NCBI RefSeq assembly: GCF_030263935.1
Contig: NZ_CP127162.1
Coordinates: forward strand, 1,993,501 to 2,057,500
DNA: 64,000 nt
Direction of reading: 5' to 3'
DNA from: Paenibacillus polygoni
Lineage (GTDB): Bacteria; Bacillota; Bacilli; Paenibacillales; Paenibacillaceae
The notes under the pieces are model-generated. The model made no database searches, was not told the origin of the DNA, and saw only the letters and a list, made by a program, of their open reading frames with translations. The translations under genes were made by a program, and so were the position numbers. Of this stretch, positions 42,548 to 51,180 are shown in pieces (positions within the stretch are counted from its first letter, which is position 1; each line of letters opens with the position of its first letter).

Positions 42548-43015
42548 ATGCATGAACAGTTGCTCCTTTCACTTGATTTACCGCAAAGAACCATTATTTT
42601 AAGTCTTCAGCCGGGACCTTACGAGGAAATACGAAAGGGCCAAAAGAAGATCGAATTCCGCCGAAGGTTTATAAATGAACCGGTAGGTGCTTTTATTTAT
42701 GTATCTTCGCCGATCAAACAAATTAAAGCTTATATCGAGTTTGGTAAGCCAGCCCATGAGGAGATATCTACATTGGTTTTTCTTTCAGAAAAAATGTATC
42801 CAGGGACTGGAGAAAGCTTGAAGGAATATTTTAAGGGACTGAATTCCGGGTATGCCATTCCAATTCTTTCCTTTACGGAATTTTCGCCTCTCTCACTAGA
42901 GTTATTAAAGGGAGGCTATGATTTTAAACCTCCTCAATCGTATATGAATTTGTCTGCTAATCCGCTTTTAGAAAAAGCGTTGTTCCAAAAGATAAAGGAA
43001 CAGAAATTAAAATAG
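42548..43015 (+). CDS. ASCH/PUA-like domain protein
   Basis: An approximately 155-aa protein. The opening TIILSLQPGPYEEIRKGQKK plus IEFRRRF resembles ASCH-domain proteins (small PUA-like folds linked to RNA binding or modified nucleosides). The family pattern puts a sheet strand, a helix with GxKxxE-like residues and an Arg at this point. ATG 42548 is chosen because ATG 42536 directly touches the AAAGGG site; neither is ideal. It is not related to mannan use and interrupts the locus between GH9 and GH26. The function is unknown. Confidence 0.7.
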   Translation: MHEQLLLSLDLPQRTIILSLQPGPYEEIRKGQKKIEFRRRFINEPVGAFIYVSSPIKQIKAYIEFGKPAHEEISTLVFLSEKMYPGTGESLKEYFKGLNSGYAIPILSFTEFSPLSLELLKGGYDFKPPQSYMNLSANPLLEKALFQKIKEQKLK

Positions 43016-43055
43016 AAGGATTGAAGATGAAAAGTCTTCGGTCCTTCTTTTTTTA
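43015..43055 (+). terminator. Rho-independent terminator
   Basis: GAAGGATTGAAGA pairs with TCTTCGGTCCTTC (G-U pairs allowed), followed by eight T. Confidence 0.85.
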
Positions 43056-43065
43056 TTTGTTATTG

Positions 43066-43480
43066 TTTTTGTTATCTTTGTTATTCTGTTATTATCCATA
43101 TTTGCAATTATTCTGTTTGAGATAAGAATTGTTAAAAATATTAAATTATTTACGGAAAAAGGTATGAAAGCGGTATGTAATGCTATATAATCGGTATTGT
43201 TAAGGTGTTTTATATATGTGTCTTAAAGAAAATGTAGGATAACAATATACTATTAATATAGCGAATGTTATTTTATATAAATAACAGAATGAAAATGTGT
43301 TTGGTATAATTGTTTGATGTATTAGTTTGATTTTGATGTATTCGTTTGTGTATTTGCTTGTTTATTCGTTTGTTTTGATTTACATATGGTGACTGTAAGT
43401 GTTGTATTCAGATCCATACTATAGATGGTTTTGAATTGATAGTTTTGAAGGGAGGTGTTGCCTAACTTGAAAGCGCTTCA
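43066..43480. promoter_or_regulatory. Mannanase upstream region: GATAACA motifs and cre-like site
   Basis: This 517-bp gap (43016-43532) is very AT-rich and has no gene. It holds TTTTTGTTATC (43066-43076, the reverse of GATAACAAAAA), GGATAACAA near 43240, and a cre-like TTGAAAGCGCTTCA (43467-43480). The last keeps the TGAAAGCG core and departs from consensus at its right end. A secreted enzyme under catabolite control fits this. Confidence 0.45.
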
Positions 43481-43532
43481 CGATTGTGCTTGAGGGAAGT
43501 AAATATATCCAATTGTACTTAGGAGGGAATGT

Positions 43533-44963
43533 ATGAAACAAAAACCTTTAGTGCTTTTCCTTGTGTTGTCTATGATGGCTGTATTGATGCCGGCTAACGA
43601 ATCTAAACTTACAGCAGCGCCTATTGTTTATGAGGCAGAAGAAGCGACTTTATCTGGTGTTGAAGTTTTAACTGAAATGGAGGGATATTCCGGCACTGGA
43701 TATGTGGGTGGATTCGATCTAGCGGAAGATAAACTGACCTTTGAAGTTTCTGTTCCAGAGACGGCTCTATATAACCTTGAGATTGGATATTCCTCACCTT
43801 ATGGCGATAAGTACACTTCACTCATGATTAATGATGAATCTCAAGGAGAAGTTGCTCTAAAACAAAACTCAGGATTCACACAAATTCAGGCTGGTAAGAT
43901 CCTTCTGCAAGAAGGTACGAACCAAATTAGCTTTTTAACGAATTGGGGATGGTATTTTATCGATTATATTCGGTTAGAACAAGCTGCTAGTCCGCCGCCG
44001 CATACCATTAATAAGGAACTTGTTAACTCGAAAGCTTCCAAAGAAGCGAAGGCACTCTATAACTACTTGAAATCTGAATATGGCAATCATATCTTGTCAG
44101 GACAACAGACTTTGGCAGATGCAAATTGGATTGAAGAGAATATCGGTAAGAAACCAGCGGTATTGGGGCTTGACCTCATGGATTATTCCCCTTCGCGCGT
44201 AGAAAGAGGGACGACTTCATCTGATGTTGAGCATGCCATTCAGTGGGATCAGGAAGGCGGAATTGTTACTTTTGCTTGGCACTGGAACGCGCCTAAAGAC
44301 CTGATTGATGAACCGGGAAAAGAATGGTGGAGAGGTTTTTATACGGATTCCACAACTTTCGATCTCGAGTATGCACTGGCTAACAAAAACTCAGAAGATT
44401 ATAAGCTTTTGATTCGGGATATGGATGTCATTGCAGATGAACTCAAACGACTGGAGAAATCGAAAGTTCCTGTCCTTTGGAGACCTTTGCATGAAGCAGA
44501 AGGCGGCTGGTTCTGGTGGGGAGCTAAAGGTCCTGAGCCTGCTAAAGAACTGTACCGCATTATGTATGACCGTTTTACAAAAGTACACAAATTGAACAAT
44601 CTCATCTGGGTGTGGAACTCAGAAAATCCGGAATGGTATCCCGGCGATGAGTATGTCGATATTGTAAGTGTGGATAGTTACCCGGCTGCAGGCGATTATG
44701 GTCCGGTCAGCAGCCGGTATGAAAATCTCAAAGCCCTTGTTAATGACCGAAAGCTGATCGCACTGACGGAGAATGGGCCTATCCCAGATCCGGATTTACT
44801 GCAGATTTACCGGGCAGACTGGAGCTGGTTTGTTACTTGGAACGGGAACTTTATCAATGATGGTATACAGAACAAACGGGAGCATCTTGTGAAGGTATAT
44901 GAAAGTCCTTATGTGATAACGCTCGATGAACTTCCGGATTGGAAAAAGAAATTCAAGAAATAA
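43533..44963 (+). CDS. Secreted CBM35-GH26 endo-beta-1,4-mannanase
   Basis: A 476-aa extracellular enzyme. The signal peptide is residues 1-29. An N-terminal CBM35-type module (about 31-153) runs from IVYEAEEATLSGVEV to WGWYFIDYIRLE. The GH26 catalytic domain covers about 165-470. The acid/base is Glu321 in RPLHEAEGGWFWWG, the nucleophile is Glu413 in LTENGP, and FAWHWNAP is conserved. It hydrolyses internal beta-1,4 links of mannan, glucomannan or galactomannan outside the cell. It starts at ATG behind AGGAGGG. It is followed by hairpins and the alpha-galactosidase. Confidence 0.93.
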   Translation: MKQKPLVLFLVLSMMAVLMPANESKLTAAPIVYEAEEATLSGVEVLTEMEGYSGTGYVGGFDLAEDKLTFEVSVPETALYNLEIGYSSPYGDKYTSLMINDESQGEVALKQNSGFTQIQAGKILLQEGTNQISFLTNWGWYFIDYIRLEQAASPPPHTINKELVNSKASKEAKALYNYLKSEYGNHILSGQQTLADANWIEENIGKKPAVLGLDLMDYSPSRVERGTTSSDVEHAIQWDQEGGIVTFAWHWNAPKDLIDEPGKEWWRGFYTDSTTFDLEYALANKNSEDYKLLIRDMDVIADELKRLEKSKVPVLWRPLHEAEGGWFWWGAKGPEPAKELYRIMYDRFTKVHKLNNLIWVWNSENPEWYPGDEYVDIVSVDSYPAAGDYGPVSSRYENLKALVNDRKLIALTENGPIPDPDLLQIYRADWSWFVTWNGNFINDGIQNKREHLVKVYESPYVITLDELPDWKKKFKK

Positions 44964-44975
44964 TCAAAGTCGAGG

Positions 44976-45070
44976 AAGCAAGCAAGTTGCTTGCTTAAAG
45001 ACGAGGAGAATCTTCCTTAGGAAAAAGTAGTCTGATGCTAAGGGACATCGCATTCTGCTTTCCCTTAGCA
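44976..45070 (+). repeat. Two tandem hairpins between mannanase and alpha-galactosidase
   Basis: Hairpin one is AAGCAAGC/GCTTGCTT (44976-44996). Hairpin two is a perfect 10-bp stem TGCTAAGGGA/TCCCTTAGCA (45036-45045 / 45061-45070). Neither has a T-run, so they are more likely mRNA stability or leader structures than terminators. Confidence 0.55.
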
Positions 45071-45110
45071 GTATTCTTACTAATATGAGATTAGAGAGGA
45101 GCAAGATACA

Positions 45111-47276
45111 ATGCCGATTTACATAGAGAAAGAAACGTTACGATTTCATCTACAAGGAAAAACAACAAGTTATCTAATGCAAGTCGTTGATGGTTATTTG
45201 GTTCATTTATATTGGGGAAAGAAAATAAGACATGAACAGGATTTAAGTCATGTACCAGGCGTGCCGAATCACCAAAATCTTGACCTCATTCCACAGGAAT
45301 ATCCGCAGTACGGCAGCGGTGATTTTAGGGAACCTGCTTATCAGGTTCAATTAACAGATGGAACACGCATTACAGAACTTGTCTACTCTTCGTATGAGAT
45401 TACAGAAGGGAAACCTGCACTTGATGGTCTTCCTGCCGTATATACCGAATCTAATGAAGAGGCTCAGACACTCACGATTGAACTTAAGGATGTTTACACG
45501 GGATTGTCTGTTTTTGTAAGCTACAGTGTTTTTCATCATATGGATTCCATTATTCGATCCGTTCGATATGAACATAAAGGAAAAGACAAACTGCGCCTGC
45601 TTCGTGCACTCAGCATGAGTGTGGATATGAATGTATCGGATTATGAGTTTGTCTATTTAAGCGGGGCATGGGCCAGAGAAGCAAACATCGTTAAACGGCC
45701 ACTTGGACCAGGGAGTACTCGTATTGAGAGTAAACGTGGTATGAGCAGCCATCAGCTCAATCCGTTTATGGCACTTGCCAGCAAAGGAACAAATGAAGCC
45801 AGGGGAGAAGTGTACGGTTTTAGTCTGGTTTACAGCGGCAATTTCATCGGATCAGCAGAAGTAGACCCTCAGCGAAAAGTAAGAATTCAAATGGGAATCA
45901 ATCCGTTTGATTTTGATTGGGTACTTTCACCAGGTGAGTCCTTCCAGACTCCGGAAGTAGTTATGGTTTATTCTTCTGAAGGATTTGGCGGAATGTCAAG
46001 AACGTACCATAAGCTTTACCGAACTAGACTTGTGAGAGGCAAGTACCGTGATAAAGAACGTCCGATACTCGTGAATAACTGGGAAGCAACTTATTTTAAC
46101 TTTACTGCAGACAAGATTGAAGATATTGCGAAGGTGGGGGCTGAACTCGGGATTGAACTTTTTGTTCTAGACGACGGTTGGTTCGGCAAACGAAATGATG
46201 ATACCACTTCGCTTGGAGACTGGACAGTGGATCGAAACAAACTGCCAAATGGTCTGACAGACTTAGCTGAGAAGATCAATCAGAAAGGACTTCAGTTTGG
46301 GCTATGGGTGGAGCCGGAGATGGTATCGCCGGATAGTAATCTATATCGAAGCCATCCGGATTGGTGTCTCCATGTAGAAGGCAGAAGAAGAACATTAGCG
46401 AGATCACAGCTCGTACTCGATCTGTCCCGAACTGAGGTGAGAGAATATCTTTATCAGGCATTAAGCGATATTTTTGAAAGTGTACCGATCTCGTATATTA
46501 AATGGGACATGAACCGTGGACTATCTGAGATTGCATCAGCGGCAGCATCTCCAGATCATCAGGGTGAAATTGCTCATAGGTATGTACTCGGATTGTACGA
46601 TCTGTTAGCAAAACTCACAACGAAGTTTCCGCACATTCTTTTTGAAAGCTGCGCAAGCGGGGGCGGCAGATTTGATCCCGGGATGCTCTACTATATGCCG
46701 CAAACATGGACAAGTGATAATACGGATGCCGTAGAGAGATTAAAAATTCAGTATGGGACAAGCCTTGTATACCCTGCAAGTGCGATCGGGGCTCACGTCT
46801 CGGCTGTGCCGAATCATCAGTTAGGAAGATCCACATCACTCTCGATGAGAGGTAATGTAGCGATGTCCGGTAATTTTGGGTATGAACTGGATTTGACCAA
46901 GTTTTCGGAGGAAGAGAAAGAAGAAGTTCGAGGTCAGGTTGCTGAGTACAAAAGGTTCCGCAGTCTAGTTCAGCAGGGGGATCAATTCCGACTGCTTAGT
47001 CCATTTGAGGGTAATGAAGCATCCTGGATGTTTGTTTCCGCTGATCAAAGTGAAGCGATCTTGTTTTATTTTAAAGTACTAGCAGAGCCTTATGCGCTTC
47101 CTAGCCTTATCAAGCTGCAAGGACTTGACCCTGATGCTTCCTATGATATCGAAGGTGCAGGCACCTATGGTGGAGATCTTTTGATGAATGTTGGATTAAC
47201 AATTCCTGCTCCTCACGGAGATTTTGGAAGTCATGTGTTCTATATGAGGAAGGATGAGTCGTCTTATGCCGAATGA
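45111..47276 (+). CDS. Alpha-galactosidase (GH36)
   Basis: A 721-aa cytoplasmic enzyme (no signal peptide) that removes alpha-1,6-galactose side groups from galactomanno-oligosaccharides. It has an N-terminal beta-sandwich (1-310), then a TIM barrel with LDDGWFGKRNDD, GLWVEPEMV and ISYIKWDMNR. The nucleophile is Asp466 and the acid/base is Asp536 in TSDNTDAV. A C-terminal beta domain ends at about 720. It starts at ATG behind AGAGAGGAG. The presence of this enzyme marks the locus as using galactomannan or galactoglucomannan. Confidence 0.93.
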   Translation: MPIYIEKETLRFHLQGKTTSYLMQVVDGYLVHLYWGKKIRHEQDLSHVPGVPNHQNLDLIPQEYPQYGSGDFREPAYQVQLTDGTRITELVYSSYEITEGKPALDGLPAVYTESNEEAQTLTIELKDVYTGLSVFVSYSVFHHMDSIIRSVRYEHKGKDKLRLLRALSMSVDMNVSDYEFVYLSGAWAREANIVKRPLGPGSTRIESKRGMSSHQLNPFMALASKGTNEARGEVYGFSLVYSGNFIGSAEVDPQRKVRIQMGINPFDFDWVLSPGESFQTPEVVMVYSSEGFGGMSRTYHKLYRTRLVRGKYRDKERPILVNNWEATYFNFTADKIEDIAKVGAELGIELFVLDDGWFGKRNDDTTSLGDWTVDRNKLPNGLTDLAEKINQKGLQFGLWVEPEMVSPDSNLYRSHPDWCLHVEGRRRTLARSQLVLDLSRTEVREYLYQALSDIFESVPISYIKWDMNRGLSEIASAAASPDHQGEIAHRYVLGLYDLLAKLTTKFPHILFESCASGGGRFDPGMLYYMPQTWTSDNTDAVERLKIQYGTSLVYPASAIGAHVSAVPNHQLGRSTSLSMRGNVAMSGNFGYELDLTKFSEEEKEEVRGQVAEYKRFRSLVQQGDQFRLLSPFEGNEASWMFVSADQSEAILFYFKVLAEPYALPSLIKLQGLDPDASYDIEGAGTYGGDLLMNVGLTIPAPHGDFGSHVFYMRKDESSYAE

Positions 47277-47571
47277 TGACCTGAACCATAATATAATTGG
47301 CGAACATTAGCTGTAATCTGATTTTATTCGACTTTATAAGCGAGAGAAAACGTCATATTTGCGGACCGTTTACATCACCTGAAGGATAAAGCAATGCACA
47401 AAAGTAGGATAAATATCACAAAAACATAAAAAAAGGAGAGAAAATTTGTCTTTTTTGTGATCTTCATATTTAAATCCTTTACCTGATATGGTAATCTTTT
47501 AAAAAGGCGGCTTCTATGCCTTAGAAGTATTACGAAAGCGATATCATTTCTAAAGTAGAGGAGATGTAACG

Positions 47572-48090
47572 ATGCCGAAAACTCCGTTATTTATTGTGAC
47601 AGGTGCAAGTTGTGTTGGTAAAACGTCTGTTATCCCTTATGTGCGTAGTCAGCTTTCGGAATTCGATGTGTTTGATATGGATTTAGAGGGATCATTAACT
47701 CCTGAGCATGCGATCGACCACTGGTTGAAAGTTGCTCATCAGATCTCATTAAGTGATCGGGGAACCGTACTATTTGGAACCATCACCCCCGAAGCCGTGC
47801 AAAAAAGTGAGATCAAAAATCGATTCAGCCATATCTACTATATAAATCTGCATTGTGATGATGAAGTGCGTGCAAAACGTTTACGAGAGAAAGGGGCAGA
47901 AGAGGGACAGATCCAGAAGCATGCTATTCTTGCGAACTGGTTTATCCAAAATGCAGATTCTGCTTTTACTCCGCCTATTTCAACCATCGATACATCACAG
48001 CACTCTCCAGAACAATGTGCCAAATTCATTCGAAAATGGGTGCTTAAATACTGGAGTTCTCGCTATCCTTTAGAAATACGTGCTAATTAG
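47572..48090 (+). CDS. P-loop nucleotide kinase-like protein
   Basis: A 172-aa P-loop protein. The Walker A motif is VTGASCVGKTSV (residues 8-19). The rest has a kinase-like layout: VFDMDLEGS after the second strand, a lid-like charged region RAKRLREKGAEEG and a terminal helix. It resembles small shikimate/gluconate-kinase-fold ATPases of unknown substrate. It is monocistronic, and a perfect 12-bp stem follows. Confidence 0.75.
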   Translation: MPKTPLFIVTGASCVGKTSVIPYVRSQLSEFDVFDMDLEGSLTPEHAIDHWLKVAHQISLSDRGTVLFGTITPEAVQKSEIKNRFSHIYYINLHCDDEVRAKRLREKGAEEGQIQKHAILANWFIQNADSAFTPPISTIDTSQHSPEQCAKFIRKWVLKYWSSRYPLEIRAN

Positions 48091-48105
48091 TTAGAAGATC
48101 AATCT

Positions 48106-48136
48106 CAAACGATAGCTTATAGCTATCGTTTGTTTC
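48106..48136 (+). terminator. Probable terminator (12-bp perfect stem)
   Basis: CAAACGATAGCT and AGCTATCGTTTG with a 3-nt loop, then TTTC. The stem is very stable but the T-run is short. Confidence 0.6.
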
Positions 48137-48300
48137 ATTCCATGATTCGAAAGGGAATTATTACATATTCTATAGCCTCGCAGTAGAAAAAGGAATATAA
48201 TGAATTATTATTAACAATTTATGAATCGTGAATCTTTTACTATCATCTTCCTTGTTCTCAACTACGCTAGTGCTTAAATTCCATAAATGTGAGGTTGATT

Positions 48301-48828
48301 ATGTCCATGATCATTGAAAGACTGGATTCAGAAGAAACGGCTCTAAGTTGGAAGAAAGCGTTTGAACAACATAAAATTGTGCGCCCAGACTCTTTTTATG
48401 AACAGTGTTTGCATGAAAATAGAATTGGACTTCGGGTTACTCTGCTCGTCTATCTGGACGGAGGGAAGCTTGCGGGGTGTGCGCATTTGAAATTTGAATC
48501 CGATTACCTCTATTTTAAGTCACAAGGCATTCCTGAAATTAATGATGTTAACATTTTTCCGGAATTTCGCCGAAGAGGGATTGGAAATCAGTTGATTGAA
48601 GAATTTGAGAGTATTGCCGCTTATAATGCATATGACAGTATCGGAATTGGAATGGGATTACATAAGGAATTTGGTGCGGCACAGCGGATTTACTGTAAAA
48701 GAGGTTATGTGCCTGACGGAAATGGAGTCATGTATGAGCACCGGGAAGTTTCCGAAGGAGAAACGGTCCAAGTGAACGACGATTTGCTTCTTTATTTTGT
48801 GAAAGAGCTTGGTGTTCCGGGAACATAA
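48301..48828 (+). CDS. GNAT-family N-acetyltransferase
   Basis: A 175-aa acetyltransferase. The acetyl-CoA-binding motif A reads VNIFPEFRRRGIGNQLIEEF (residues about 82-101, R-R-x-G-I-G). The C-terminal part has GAAQRIYCKRGYVPDGNGV. ATG 48301 is preferred to GTG 48289 because GTGAGG lies just upstream as a ribosome site. The acceptor is unknown; two further GNAT genes lie within 3 kb. Confidence 0.85.
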   Translation: MSMIIERLDSEETALSWKKAFEQHKIVRPDSFYEQCLHENRIGLRVTLLVYLDGGKLAGCAHLKFESDYLYFKSQGIPEINDVNIFPEFRRRGIGNQLIEEFESIAAYNAYDSIGIGMGLHKEFGAAQRIYCKRGYVPDGNGVMYEHREVSEGETVQVNDDLLLYFVKELGVPGT

Positions 48829-48945
48829 TTAGACGATCAGATGCCATGCCGATGTACATAGGGATGAAGTAAAGAGCGGACCGTAGGTTAATAGAATCAC
48901 GGTCTTTTTTTGAATTCGGAAACAGAGAGAGGAGATTCTAAGGTG

Positions 48946-49440
48946 ATGATTCGAATGATTACCCCGCAGGATGCAGAAGCATTCTTACGATTGAACAATC
49001 AATTGGACAAGGAAACAAAGTTTATGTTGTATGAACCCGGGGAGAGAAAAACAACCGTTCAAGCGCAGGAAAAAGCAATTCGTTCCATGCTGGACGGCGG
49101 CCACTCTACTATTATCGTTGCTGAGCAGGATGGAACACTTATAGGACAGATTACAGTCGTTGGTTCCTCACTAATGAGAAAGAAACATACGGCTTATATA
49201 GTCATTGGAATTAAACAGGAATTTACAGGTCAGGGACTTGGCAGTAAACTTTTCTCTGCTATGGAGGAATGGTGCAGGGAGAAAGGTGTGCATCGTTTAG
49301 AGCTTACCGTGATGAAACCTAACATAGCGGCATTACGTTTGTACGAAAAGGCCGGATTTAAAATAGAAGGTTCAAAGATACACTCGCTCGTTCTGGACGG
49401 TGAGTACATAGATGAATATTGTATGGCGAAATGTCTGTAA
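48946..49440 (+). CDS. GNAT-family N-acetyltransferase
   Basis: An approximately 164-aa acetyltransferase beginning MIRMITPQDAEAFLRL. Motif A reads GIKQEFTGQGLGSKLFSAME (Q-x-x-G-x-G/A type), and KPNIAALRLYEKAGFKIEGS is the C-terminal signature. GTG 48943 or ATG 48946 is chosen by family alignment and GAGAGGAGA upstream. Members with this pattern often act on protein or small-molecule amines. A terminator follows. Confidence 0.85.
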   Translation: MIRMITPQDAEAFLRLNNQLDKETKFMLYEPGERKTTVQAQEKAIRSMLDGGHSTIIVAEQDGTLIGQITVVGSSLMRKKHTAYIVIGIKQEFTGQGLGSKLFSAMEEWCREKGVHRLELTVMKPNIAALRLYEKAGFKIEGSKIHSLVLDGEYIDEYCMAKCL

Positions 49441-49443
49441 TAA

Positions 49444-49480
49444 GGCTGTACCGGAAGGAGTTCCTGTACCGTCTTTTTTA
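49444..49480 (+). terminator. Rho-independent terminator
   Basis: GTACCGGAA and TTCCTGTAC form the core of a stem with one mismatch, followed by TCTTTTTTAA. Confidence 0.7.
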
Positions 49481-49551
49481 ATTCAAAAATTTGCCAATAA
49501 CAACGGATTGAAGCTATGATATGTATAGTAAACAGAAGGAGCGTGATTGAT

Positions 49552-50310
49552 ATGATGGATTCGAAAGAACGATTCTTAGAACGTGTAGATACTTATGTGA
49601 AGTATCGGCCTAGTTATCCGGTAGAGGCGGTGGATTACCTATATGATACAGTCGGGATAAGTCAGAAAAGTATCGTAGCTGACATAGGCGCTGGTACCGG
49701 AATTATGTCCGAATTATTGCTTGCTAGAGGCAGTAAGGTCATTGCTGTAGAACCTAACGCAGACATGCGTCAAAAGGCTGAAAAACGTCTGTCTAATAAT
49801 CCAAACTTTCGGATCCAGCCTTGTCCAGCTGAAGAAACCGGACTCGATGATCAATCCGTTGATGCTATCATTTGTGCACAATCTTTTCATTGGTTTGATA
49901 AACAGGCCGCAAAACTTGAATTTCAGCGCATTTTAAAGCCGAAAGGCAAAGTAATACTCATATGGAATTCTAGGCTAACGGAAGGAAGCGAATTTCTGAC
50001 TGAATATGAACAGCTCTTACATGAATACGGTACAGACTACAAAGAGGTAAAACATACGAATATAACAACCGATCAGTTTGATTCATTTTTTAAGGAAGGA
50101 ACACTGCAACTGAAAGAATTTGCAAACAGGCAAATTTTTGATTACGAAGGTCTAAAAGGCAGACTTCTTTCCTCTTCCTATAGTCCCGTCCCGGGACATC
50201 CTAAGCATGAACCCATGCTTCATGAACTGCAGTCTTTATTTGATCGGACTCAGAACAATAACGAAGTTTATTTTGATTACAAGACTCAGGTGTTTTGGGG
50301 AGAGGTATAA
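49552..50310 (+). CDS. Class I SAM-dependent methyltransferase
   Basis: A 252-aa methyltransferase. SAM-binding motif I is VADIGAGTGIMSELLLARG (residues about 45-63). An acidic residue after strand 2 is in VIAVEPNADM, and the post-strand 4 motif is DAIICAQSFHWFDKQAA. RILKPKGKVILIW is the motif III region. FHWFD is typical of the trans-aconitate-methyltransferase-like group, but the substrate is unknown. ATG 49552 is set by AAGGAG upstream. Confidence 0.88.
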   Translation: MMDSKERFLERVDTYVKYRPSYPVEAVDYLYDTVGISQKSIVADIGAGTGIMSELLLARGSKVIAVEPNADMRQKAEKRLSNNPNFRIQPCPAEETGLDDQSVDAIICAQSFHWFDKQAAKLEFQRILKPKGKVILIWNSRLTEGSEFLTEYEQLLHEYGTDYKEVKHTNITTDQFDSFFKEGTLQLKEFANRQIFDYEGLKGRLLSSSYSPVPGHPKHEPMLHELQSLFDRTQNNNEVYFDYKTQVFWGEV

Positions 50311-50334
50311 ATCATATTTTCCTTTAAAAAATGG

Positions 50335-50802
50335 ATGAATTTTCACGAAGACAAGGGGAAGAATGTGAGATTAGCAGTAGAAAGGAATAAGAAGAGATTG
50401 TACAGGACAATGAAGACCAACCTTTTTTATGTAGCTGCGGGAATATATATTGGTATCGCCATTGTATCTTTTATTCCTTGGATACAGATCGGTACAAAGA
50501 TTACTGCATATAGCAGTATCCTCGCCTTATTTATTACAATCTATGACTCATCTAAAGTAGGTTATCAAATAGCTAGAACAGAAGGAAACCCGAAAAATCA
50601 AAAATTTCATTATATTTTTATGTTATCGATGAAGATATTGTTGATCATTTCACCATTCGCCCTGCTGTATTGGATTAATTATGAAGACGATGAAGCCGTG
50701 ATATCTAAAATAAGTAATTATGTAACTTTTGCTGCTATAGGCGTTGTGTTTTTTACGAGAGGGATGGAACTAAAAAAACAACCCAAACACGAGCTCGAGT
50801 AA
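50335..50802 (+). CDS. Membrane protein of unknown function
   Basis: A 155-aa protein with four predicted transmembrane helices (residues about 28-48, 55-70, 92-112 and 125-143) and short basic ends. No family is recognised. ATG 50335 lacks a ribosome site. The only Shine-Dalgarno-like element (GGGGAGAGG, 50297-50305) lies inside the previous gene's end. It would suit a start at ATC 50311 or ATA 50314, which extends the protein by seven or eight residues (FSFKKW before the Met). Translation by coupling to the methyltransferase gene is also possible. Confidence 0.6.
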   Translation: MNFHEDKGKNVRLAVERNKKRLYRTMKTNLFYVAAGIYIGIAIVSFIPWIQIGTKITAYSSILALFITIYDSSKVGYQIARTEGNPKNQKFHYIFMLSMKILLIISPFALLYWINYEDDEAVISKISNYVTFAAIGVVFFTRGMELKKQPKHELE

Positions 50803-50859
50803 ACCAAGTGGCGAATACTTGCATAAGAAGCGGTAAATGAAAAAAGAGTGGGGGGAATG

Positions 50860-50891
50860 CCTGCAGTTCATTGCTTTCATCCAACTGCAGG
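50860..50891 (+). repeat. Hairpin CCTGCAGTT/AACTGCAGG
   Basis: A perfect 9-bp stem (50860-50868 / 50883-50891) with a 14-nt loop and no T-run. It may be a weak terminator after the membrane protein gene. Confidence 0.45.
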
Positions 50892-50949
50892 GGCCCCATT
50901 TCTAAGATAGGAGATATTTATAATCTTTTATCATGAAGGGGGAGCCCAT

Positions 50950-51132
50950 ATGTCAGAAGGATTAAACGAAGAACTGTTAAAAGAACTGAAAGAAATCAAC
51001 AAGAAATTAGACGATATGAGTTCACCTAGAGGTCTATCCGGCTCGCTGAAAGTAGTTGCTTTAGTATTTGGATTCGTAGTAATAGGCCCTATCCTTCTTG
51101 TAATAATGGGAATCTTATTTAGTCTATTATAG
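50950..51132 (+). CDS. Small membrane protein (60 aa)
   Basis: A 60-aa protein. The N-terminal 25 residues form an amphipathic charged helix (LNEELLKELKEINKKLDDMS), and residues about 33-59 form one transmembrane helix (VVALVFGFVVIGPILLVIMG). It has a good ribosome site (GAAGGGGGAG) before ATG 50950. No function is recognised. The layout fits a small regulatory or scaffold peptide. Confidence 0.65.
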   Translation: MSEGLNEELLKELKEINKKLDDMSSPRGLSGSLKVVALVFGFVVIGPILLVIMGILFSLL

Positions 51133-51180
51133 GTGGAAACAAGACAACAACCTTAGGATGTACATGAGAGGTGATACGCT

